Of a stretch of 64,000 nt of DNA, positions 58,375 to 64,000 are shown piece by piece. The translations under genes were made by a program, and so were the position numbers. The DNA is taken from the NCBI GenBank assembly GCA_902785105.1, contig CACZXF010000029.1:1-64000 (forward strand), read 5' to 3'. The stretch is from an uncultured Eubacteriales bacterium (GTDB lineage: Bacteria > Bacillota > Clostridia > Christensenellales > Aristaeellaceae). The notes under the pieces are model-generated. The model had not been told where the DNA came from, did no database searches, and saw nothing but the letters and a program-made list of their open reading frames with translations. Within the stretch, counting starts at the first letter, position 1, and the number at the start of each line of letters is the position of its first letter.

Positions 58375-59769
58375 ATGAAGCAGAACATCAGCAAGCAGGA
58401 GCTTTTCGCCAAAACGCCGGTGCGGCAGGCGCTTTTGACCATGGCGATCCCGACCATCATCAGCCAGATGATCAACCTGATCTACAACATGGTGGACGCC
58501 TTTTTCATCGGGCGCACGGGCAACAGCTACATGATGGCGGCGACCACCATCACGCTGACCATGGTGATGATGAACGTGGCCCTTTCGAACCTCTTCGGCA
58601 TCGGCGGCGGCAGTCTGGTGGCGCGGCTGATGGGCGCGGGGCAGCCGGACAAGGCCCGCCGGGTCAGCGCCTTCGGCATGTACGGCGCGATCGCCATCGC
58701 GCTGGTCTATTCCCTGTTGATCGGCCTGTTCCTCGACCCCATACTGAAATTCCTGGGCGCGTCCGAGGCCACGCTGGGGTTCGCGCGGCAGTACGCTCTG
58801 ATCGTCACCGTCCTGGGCAGTCTGCCCAGCATACTCTCGCTGACCCTGGCCCACCTGCTGCGCAACGCGGGCTTTTCCTCCCAGGCCAGTATGGGCCTGA
58901 GCATGGGCGGCATATTGAACTGCGCCCTCGACCCCCTCTTCATGTTCGTGCTGCTCCCGAAGGGCCAGGAGGTCACCGGCGCGGCCATCGCCACCGCGCT
59001 GTCCAACGTCATCGCCTGCGCCTACTTATTGTGCGCCTACGCCCGGGCCACCAAGGACGCTCCCTTGAGCTTCCGTCCCGCCGACGCCAAAGCCGTGGGC
59101 GGGGAGAACATTCGCCTGCTGCTGTCCGTGGGCGTGCCCTCGGCCATACTGACGGGGCTGTTCGACGTGGCCAACATCTGCGTCAACATCATCGCCGCCG
59201 CCCACAACGACCTGGTACTGGCGGGCATGGGCATCGTCATGAAGGTGGAGCGCGTGCCCAACGCCATCAACATCGGCATCTGCCAGGGCATGCTGCCCAT
59301 CGTGGCCTACAACTTCACCTCCGGCGACCACAAGCGCATGAAGGCGGTCATCAGCACCGCACGCAAGACCGGCCTCATCGTATCCTTCGCCTGCATGGCC
59401 CTCTTCCAGCTCTTCGCCGCCCAGGCCGCCCGGGCCTTCCTGTCCACCTCCGCCGGCGACGTGGCCGCCGCACTCGCCACCGTGGGCTACGCCACGCTGT
59501 TCCTGCGCATCCGCAGCCTCGCCTCCCCGGTGCAGTTCATCAACTACCACACCTCCTACTGTATGCAGGCCATGGGCAACGGCCGGGGCACCATGCTCCA
59601 CGCCTTCGTCCGGGAGCTGGTGTTCTACATCCCCATGATGTTCATTCTCGACAGGCTCTTCGGCGAAACCGGCCTCGCCGCCGCCCTCCCCGTGGGCGAA
59701 GCCTGCGGCGCGGTATTCGCCCTCTGCCTCCTGCGCCGCTGGCTCAGAAGCCACAGCACAGAGGACTAA
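58375..59769 (+). CDS. MATE-family efflux pump, copy 2
   Basis: A 464-residue antiporter of twelve helices, a paralogue of the product of 38345-39742. Both share the start pattern (LTMAIPTIISQMINLIYNMV-DAFFIG), VALSNLFGIGGGSLVARLMG, LAHLLRNAGFSSQASMG and LPIVAYNFTSGDHKRMK. I place the start at 58375 (GGGAAG upstream), since the codons before it lie in a repeat. No separate operator is visible, unlike the first pump. The substrate is unknown. Confidence 0.9.
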   Translation: MKQNISKQELFAKTPVRQALLTMAIPTIISQMINLIYNMVDAFFIGRTGNSYMMAATTITLTMVMMNVALSNLFGIGGGSLVARLMGAGQPDKARRVSAFGMYGAIAIALVYSLLIGLFLDPILKFLGASEATLGFARQYALIVTVLGSLPSILSLTLAHLLRNAGFSSQASMGLSMGGILNCALDPLFMFVLLPKGQEVTGAAIATALSNVIACAYLLCAYARATKDAPLSFRPADAKAVGGENIRLLLSVGVPSAILTGLFDVANICVNIIAAAHNDLVLAGMGIVMKVERVPNAINIGICQGMLPIVAYNFTSGDHKRMKAVISTARKTGLIVSFACMALFQLFAAQAARAFLSTSAGDVAAALATVGYATLFLRIRSLASPVQFINYHTSYCMQAMGNGRGTMLHAFVRELVFYIPMMFILDRLFGETGLAAALPVGEACGAVFALCLLRRWLRSHSTED

Positions 59770-59774
59770 TAAGA

Positions 59775-59817
59775 AACGCCCCCGCCGCGCAGGTATTTCA
59801 TGCGCGGTGGGGGCGTT
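59775..59817 (+). terminator. Hairpin after the second MATE gene
   Basis: Stem AACGCCCCCGCCGCGC/GCGCGGTGGGGGCGTT, sixteen pairs with one G-T, but only a very short T run follows. Confidence 0.6.
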
Positions 59818-59851
59818 AGTTCAGGGGGATGGATAATGGGGTGTCGGTTTG

Positions 59852-59999
59852 TTCAATTGGAAGCTGTCGGGGTGACGACTCCCTCAGTCACGCTTCGCGT
59901 GCCAGCTCCCTCAAAGAGGGAGCCTTTTGGCGGGACACTCTAAGGCTCCCTCTCAGAGGGAGCTGTCAGCGAAGCTGACTGAGGGAGTCATCCCCCCAA
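59852..59999. repeat. CTCCCTCAGTC element (family 4)
   Basis: The outer flank TTCAATTGGAAGCTGTCGGG is followed by inverted arms of about 50 bases that begin GACTCCCTCAGTCA. Small hairpins CACG-CTTCG-CGTG on one side and TCAG-CTTCG-CTGA on the other keep the loop but change the stem. GCTCCCTC-AAA-GAGGGAGC and GCTCCCTC-TGA-GAGGGAGC do the reverse. Confidence 0.88.
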
Positions 60000-60011
60000 T
60001 CCCATGCACCA

Positions 60012-61457
60012 TCAGTTGTCCGGCGAATCGAACTGGCCGATGGCATCGACGATGGTCTTTTCCTTGTCCAGCTTTTCGTACTTGGCGAACTGGAGCTTGT
60101 TCTTCTGGCTGTGGCTCAGGCAGGCGGGGCCGCCGATGCAGCCGCCGTCGCAGGCCATGCCCTCGATGAAGTTCTCCTTGAGCAGGCCCTTGGAGGCTCT
60201 CAGCAGCGCGGCGTTGCACTCGGCCAGGCCGTTGCAGGTGAGGGCGCGGAGCTCGAACTCGGTGTTGCCCATCTCCTTGATGGCCTCGGCCACGGCGTCG
60301 CCCAGGCCGCCGCAGCGGGCGAACCCGCGGCCATAGGAGGACGACTTGGTGAGCTGGACGCCCTTGAGCGCGCTCAGGTCCACGCCCGCCGCGTCGAACC
60401 ACGCCTGCATCTCCAGGAAGGTGATGGCGCAGTTGACCACGTTCTTCGCCTCGGTGTAGAGGGTCTCAAACTTCTTGGCGATGCAGGGCCCGATGAACAC
60501 GATCTCGGCGGTGGGGTCCTTTTTGCGGATGGCCTGGGCCATCATCGCCATGGGCGAGGGGTTGTGGGAGGTGTGTACCGCCACGGTGGGATAATTCTTC
60601 TGGGTCAGGCTCACGAAGGCGGGACAGCAGGAGGACGTCAGGAAGCCCTCCTCCACCAGCTCCTTGGCCTCGTTGTAGGCCACGGCGTCCGCGCCCCAGG
60701 CGGCCTCCTCCACGCGGTAGAAGCCCAGCTTCAGCAGGCCCTCCATCACCTGGTCGGTGGTGATGTTGGCGTACTGCGCGCCGATGGACGGAGCCACCAC
60801 GGCGTAGGTGTGATAGACCTTGTTGTCAAAGGACTCCTTGACGATCTGTATGGCCTTGGTGAGATAGGACTTGTCCGAGATCGCGCCGAAGGGACACTGG
60901 TACACGCAGGCGCCGCAGGAGACGCACTTGGACAGCTTGATGGCGGCCTTCTGGGTGTCCGGGTCGATGGAGATAGCCTTGGTCTTGCAGGCCTTGATGC
61001 AAGGACGCTCCAGCTTCAAAATCGCGCCGTAGCTGCACGCCTGGGCGCAGCGGCCGCACTCCACGCACTTGGTCTTGTCGATGGTAGCATGGCGGTTCAC
61101 GATGGTGATGGCGTTCTTGGGACACGCGTTCATGCAGTGGTGGGCGATGCAGCCGCGGCAGGCCTGGGTGACGGTGATGCCGTCCACGGGACACTCGTCG
61201 CAGGCGATGGGCAATACCTCCACCACGTTGGGGTTGCGCGGATTGCCGCCCAGCGCCAGCTTCACGCGCTGGTTGATGATGGCGCGCTCCTTGTAGATGC
61301 AGCACCGCATGGTGGGCTTCGCGTCATCCGGGATGATCTTCTCCGCGATCGACATCGTGTTCTGAGGCGTCAGCTCGTCCTCCAGCGCCAGCGCTGCCAC
61401 TTCCTTCAATACCTTGTATTTCAGCTCCTGTACGTCCGTATCGAAAATAGGCTTCAT
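60012..61457 (-). CDS. [FeFe]-hydrogenase-like protein with several 4Fe-4S domains (group B type)
   Basis: A 481-residue iron-sulfur protein. The N-terminal half has Cys patterns CDECPVDG, CRGCIAHHCMNACP, CVECGRCAQAC, CxxACKTK and CVSCGACVYQCP for about three or four 4Fe-4S clusters. The C-terminal half carries the H-cluster motifs as SSCCPAF, GPCIAKKFE and MACDGGCIGG, so all H-cluster Cys are present. SSCCPAF rather than TSCCPGW points to the less-studied group B enzymes. It may make or take up hydrogen, or sense redox state; activity cannot be told. It stands alone with its own promoter. Confidence 0.88.
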   Translation of the reverse strand: MKPIFDTDVQELKYKVLKEVAALALEDELTPQNTMSIAEKIIPDDAKPTMRCCIYKERAIINQRVKLALGGNPRNPNVVEVLPIACDECPVDGITVTQACRGCIAHHCMNACPKNAITIVNRHATIDKTKCVECGRCAQACSYGAILKLERPCIKACKTKAISIDPDTQKAAIKLSKCVSCGACVYQCPFGAISDKSYLTKAIQIVKESFDNKVYHTYAVVAPSIGAQYANITTDQVMEGLLKLGFYRVEEAAWGADAVAYNEAKELVEEGFLTSSCCPAFVSLTQKNYPTVAVHTSHNPSPMAMMAQAIRKKDPTAEIVFIGPCIAKKFETLYTEAKNVVNCAITFLEMQAWFDAAGVDLSALKGVQLTKSSSYGRGFARCGGLGDAVAEAIKEMGNTEFELRALTCNGLAECNAALLRASKGLLKENFIEGMACDGGCIGGPACLSHSQKNKLQFAKYEKLDKEKTIVDAIGQFDSPDN

Positions 61458-61500
61458 AACCGTACTCCTCCCCGTGGGCGTTATTTTCCAATATATAAAA

Positions 61501-61530
61501 AGTATATCATAAAGATATAAGGTTTGCCAA
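61501..61530 (-). promoter_or_regulatory. Promoter of the hydrogenase-like gene
   Basis: Minus strand: TTGGCA (61530-61525), 18-base spacer, TATACT (61506-61501). Confidence 0.68.
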
Positions 61531-61584
61531 TCCTAACAATTGGGAAGGTAGCATGATTCGTGGATAGACAGGGATTTATCGGGG

Positions 61585-61672
61585 TAATGCGTAATTCATA
61601 ATGCGTAATTGGAAAATACCTATCGTGTCAGCATTCTCATAATTACGAATTACGCATTATGAATTATGAATT
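61585..61672. repeat. AT-rich palindrome, copy e (TAATGCGTAATTC type)
   Basis: TAATGCGTAATTCATAATGCG on the left and its mirrored form ACGCATTATGAATTATGAATT on the right. It lies inside the flank ACAGGGATTTATCGGGG (61568) and CAAATTCCAATTCAC (61680). Confidence 0.8.
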
Positions 61673-61726
61673 GTCCAACAAATTCCAATTCACAAATCCG
61701 TGCCGGGGCAGCCCTTTGTTTATCCA

Positions 61727-63151
61727 TCAGATCGCCAGGAAGAACTTGACCAGGAACAGCGCGGAGAGCACATAAGTCAGCGCGGAGACCTCCCTGGCCC
61801 GGCCGGTGCAGCACTCGATCACGGTGTAGGTGATGAGGGCCAGGCCGATGCCGTGGCCGATGGAGCCGGAGATGGGCATGGCCAGCAGCATGATGGCGAC
61901 GGGGAGGATCTGGGTGATGTCCTCGAAGTCGATCTTCTTGAGGTTGCTGAGCATCAGTATGCCCACGTAGATCAGCGCGGAGGACGTGGCCGCCGCGGGG
62001 ATGATGGCGGCGATGGGCGCGATGAACATGCACAGCAGGAAGAGTATGGCCGCGGTGACGGCGGTCAGGCCGGTGCGTCCGCCGGCCTCCACGCCGGAGG
62101 CGGATTCCACGAAGGTGGTGACGGTGGAGGTGCCGGTCAGCGCGCCGGCGATGGTGCCCACGGCGTCGGACAGCAGCGCCTGACGCATCTGGGGCATGGA
62201 GCCGTTCTCGTCCAGCATGTTGGCCCGGGAGGCGGTGCCCACCAGGGTGCCGATGGTGTCAAACATGTCGATGATGCAGAAGGTGACCACCAGTGTGATC
62301 ATCGTGAACCAGCCGATCTGTGCAAAGCCCGCGAAGTTCAGCTTGAACAGCGTGGTCTCGGCCAGGTCCGCGAAGGGGGGCACGAAGGACGCGGTCTTGA
62401 GACTCTCAAAGGGATTGGCGTGCAGGAAGATGGCCTCGCCCGCCCAGTAGAGTATGGACGCGGCCAGCATCCCGTAGAGCACCGAGCCCTTCACATTGCG
62501 GTGATCCAGCGCCACGATGATGAACAGGCCCACGAACATCGTGACCACCGACAGCACCATCATCGCGTGGCCGGTGCCCATCTGGGTCTTGCCGAAGGAC
62601 GCGGTCAGCGCGCCGAAGAAGTCCCGCATGGCGTAGAAGGGGCCGCCGGTCTCGGAGTAGATGCCCACGTTGGAGCCGAAGCCGATGTTCATCAGCATCA
62701 GACCGATGGACGGGCCGATGCCCAGCCGGATGCCCAGCGGGATGGCCGCGACGATCTTCTCGCGCACGTTCAGCGCGGACAGCACCACGAACACGACGCC
62801 CTCCACGAATATGATGACCAGCGCGGACTGGAAGGATTGCAGATAGGTGAAGCCGGTCATCGCCGCGATGTTGGACACCACCACCGCGAAGAAGCTGTTT
62901 AATCCCATGCCGGGGGCCATGACGAAGGGCTTGTTGGCCAAAAAGCCCATGCACAGCGTGCCGATGGCCGAGGCGATGCAGGTCGCCAGAAAGACGCCGT
63001 TCCACAGCGCCTTGCCCTCCGCGCCGAAGCCCGTCAGCAGATTCGGGTTCAGCGCCACGATGTAGGCCATCGTCATAAACGTCGTCAGCCCCGCGATCAG
63101 CTCCGTGCGCACTGTGGTTTTGTTTTCTTTTAGCTTGAACAGTGATTCCAT
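61727..63151 (-). CDS. NCS2/AzgA-type purine permease
   Basis: A proton-driven importer for adenine, guanine or hypoxanthine. The 474 residues form twelve or more helices with the AzgA marks: RTELIAGLTTFMTMAYIVAL near residue 16, MGLNSFFAVVVSN, GTLVGTASRANMLDENG (the NCS2 signature region) and TSTVTTFVESASGVEAGGRT. The start has GGAGGAGG upstream. The leader is only about 15 bases long, so a purine riboswitch is not there. The exact purine is not certain. Confidence 0.92.
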   Translation of the reverse strand: MESLFKLKENKTTVRTELIAGLTTFMTMAYIVALNPNLLTGFGAEGKALWNGVFLATCIASAIGTLCMGFLANKPFVMAPGMGLNSFFAVVVSNIAAMTGFTYLQSFQSALVIIFVEGVVFVVLSALNVREKIVAAIPLGIRLGIGPSIGLMLMNIGFGSNVGIYSETGGPFYAMRDFFGALTASFGKTQMGTGHAMMVLSVVTMFVGLFIIVALDHRNVKGSVLYGMLAASILYWAGEAIFLHANPFESLKTASFVPPFADLAETTLFKLNFAGFAQIGWFTMITLVVTFCIIDMFDTIGTLVGTASRANMLDENGSMPQMRQALLSDAVGTIAGALTGTSTVTTFVESASGVEAGGRTGLTAVTAAILFLLCMFIAPIAAIIPAAATSSALIYVGILMLSNLKKIDFEDITQILPVAIMLLAMPISGSIGHGIGLALITYTVIECCTGRAREVSALTYVLSALFLVKFFLAI

Positions 63152-63172
63152 TTTTCCTCCTCCTTTGGGCTT

Positions 63173-63201
63173 ATTATATCAGGGCGGAGAAAAAGTGTCA
63201 A
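63173..63201 (-). promoter_or_regulatory. Promoter of the purine permease gene
   Basis: Minus strand: TTGACA (63201-63196), 17 bases, TATAAT (63178-63173), a perfect consensus. Confidence 0.82.
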
Positions 63202-63228
63202 ATGAAGATGTAAGAGGCGGCAGAGTAA

Positions 63229-63345
63229 ACAGGGATTTGTCGAGATAATGGAAAATGGAGAATGGACAATGGAAAATGAAAAGTGTCTGTGTTTGCGTGC
63301 TAACCAATCATTCTCCATTCTCAAATAAGCTCCAATTTACCTCGC
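63229..63345. repeat. AT-rich palindrome, copy f, inside the outer flank
   Basis: The flank TAAACAGGGATTTGTCGAG is followed by AATGGAAAATGGAGAATGG, the mirrored CATTCTCCATTCTC, and the closing flank AGCTCCAATTTACC. No gene is seen between 63152 and 63504. Confidence 0.78.
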
Positions 63346-63417
63346 GGCTTAAACGCCCCTTTCCTATCTTCCCTTGTCCCAATTGTAAATGATTATTGAA
63401 CATTTGCCCCCGCCCGG

Positions 63418-63446
63418 TTGCCGATTTAATAAGCGTGTGCTATAAT
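63418..63446 (+). promoter_or_regulatory. Promoter of the foldase-like gene
   Basis: TTGCCG (63418-63423), 17 bases, TATAAT (63441-63446), 58 bases before the ATG. Confidence 0.75.
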
Positions 63447-63504
63447 CTACGGGAATCATCGGGGCGGCAGGGCCGTTCCTTATAAACGATTGGAGGAAAA
63501 GGAC

Positions 63505-64000
63505 ATGGAATTGAAGCGGAAGATCAGTCTGGGTCTTGCGGCGGCGCTGGCGCTGGGCGCGGGCGCGCTGGCGGAGCCGGCGGACATTCAGGCCCAGCTC
63601 GACGCGGCCAACGCCCGCATCGCGGAGCTGGAGGCCCAGGTGGAGCAGTATAAGCCCTTCTATGAGAAGCAGATCGTGGCCGAATACGGCGAGGGCGGCA
63701 TCATCTGGCTGGAGGACGCCCAGAAGGTCTATCAGGAGGCCGCGCAGATGTATGCCCAGTACGGCATTCCCATCGACCAGTACGCCGGCGAGATCAAGCA
63801 GAGCATCCTGGAGAGCATGGTGCAGGAGGGCGTGCTGGAGGCCAAGGCGAAGGAGTTGGGCTTCGGCGAGCCCGACGAGGCCACCGTGGCCGACCTGACC
63901 GCCAAGGCCGCCGAGGATTTTGAGAATTACGTCACCTATTACGCCAGCTACTTCGCCCAGGAGGGCGCCTCCGACGAGGAGAACCATCAGGCCACCGTGG
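63505..64000 (+). CDS. Secreted foldase-like protein (SurA/PrsA type), cut by the window end
   Basis: An open frame that runs off the end; 165 codons are seen. A signal peptide is at 1-22 (MELKRKISLGLAAALALGAG, ALAEP). A short coiled coil follows (IQAQLDAANARIAELEAQVE), then helices with IPIDQYAGEIKQSILESMVQ and EGVLEAKAKELGFGEP. The last is the pattern of the N-terminal chaperone domain of SurA/PrsA/trigger-factor-like proteins, where a peptidyl-prolyl isomerase domain usually comes next. GGAGG lies ten bases before the ATG. The call is based on the N-terminal half only. Confidence 0.7.
   Translation, partial: MELKRKISLGLAAALALGAGALAEPADIQAQLDAANARIAELEAQVEQYKPFYEKQIVAEYGEGGIIWLEDAQKVYQEAAQMYAQYGIPIDQYAGEIKQSILESMVQEGVLEAKAKELGFGEPDEATVADLTAKAAEDFENYVTYYASYFAQEGASDEENHQATV

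Noticed and set aside
63152..63172. Purine riboswitch before the NCS2 permease gene
   Set aside because: A perfect promoter lies so close to the start that the leader is only about 15 bases.

Overview
The window looks like a chromosomal stretch of a GC-rich, anaerobic, Gram-positive bacterium of the Clostridia (Bacillota), probably a plant-polysaccharide-using gut species. Pointers are an LplB/YtcP-type sugar ABC importer with MsmX-type ATPases, a SigI/RsgI sigma/anti-sigma pair, an [FeFe]-hydrogenase-like ferredoxin protein, a PFL-family/ACT-domain pair, a pyrEBI operon, and many TTGACA-17-TATAAT promoters with GGAGG ribosome sites. The taxon is an inference; there is no rRNA or other marker here.

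Layout. 1-4.2 kb: a secreted leucine-rich-repeat/Ig-like protein flanked by direct copies of a hairpin repeat. 4.2-21.2 kb, all on the minus strand: a pectin/oligogalacturonide locus with pectinesterase, a sugar isomerase-like protein, KdgK-like kinase, two MsmX-like ATPases, a GH105/88 hydrolase, a GH28 polygalacturonase, a solute-binding protein with two permeases, an SDR dehydrogenase and five small membrane proteins of unknown role. The pectin enzymes lack visible signal peptides, so oligosaccharides are probably imported first and cut in the cytoplasm. 21.6-30.4 kb: a giant cyclic beta-1,2-glucan synthase-like protein and an FGGY sugar kinase. 30.6-32.0 kb: tatBAC. 32.3-33.7 kb: a membrane protein with an Ada-like Cys cluster and a DinJ/YoeB-type toxin-antitoxin pair. 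33.7-39.7 kb: PFL-family and ACT proteins, then rimM-trmD-miaA and a MATE pump. 40.1-44.5 kb: sbcDC. 44.6-48.1 kb: two HAD phosphatases and a zinc-ribbon/peptidoglycan-binding membrane protein. 48.6-53.2 kb: pyrEBI, then divergent sigI-rsgI. 53.4-64 kb: a ThrH-like phosphatase, a phosphodiester glycosidase, a basic-tailed membrane protein, DUF554, a second MATE pump, the hydrogenase-like protein, an NCS2 purine permease and the start of a secreted foldase-like protein.

The most unusual layer is not a gene. Nearly every intergenic gap holds short inverted-repeat elements of at least six kinds. There are fourteen copies of a paired GC-hairpin element, four of a CACCTCATCCGCCC element, six AT-rich palindromes, a CTCCCTCAGTC element, and a family with a constant loop (CCATAGRTYCGAG) and changing stems. 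Different cores sit inside the same outer flank (AAAYWGGRATTTGTCGG) and are nested in one another. Partial copies form the ends of genes (miaA, trmD, an FGGY kinase, a HAD phosphatase). No transposase that could move them is encoded in the window.
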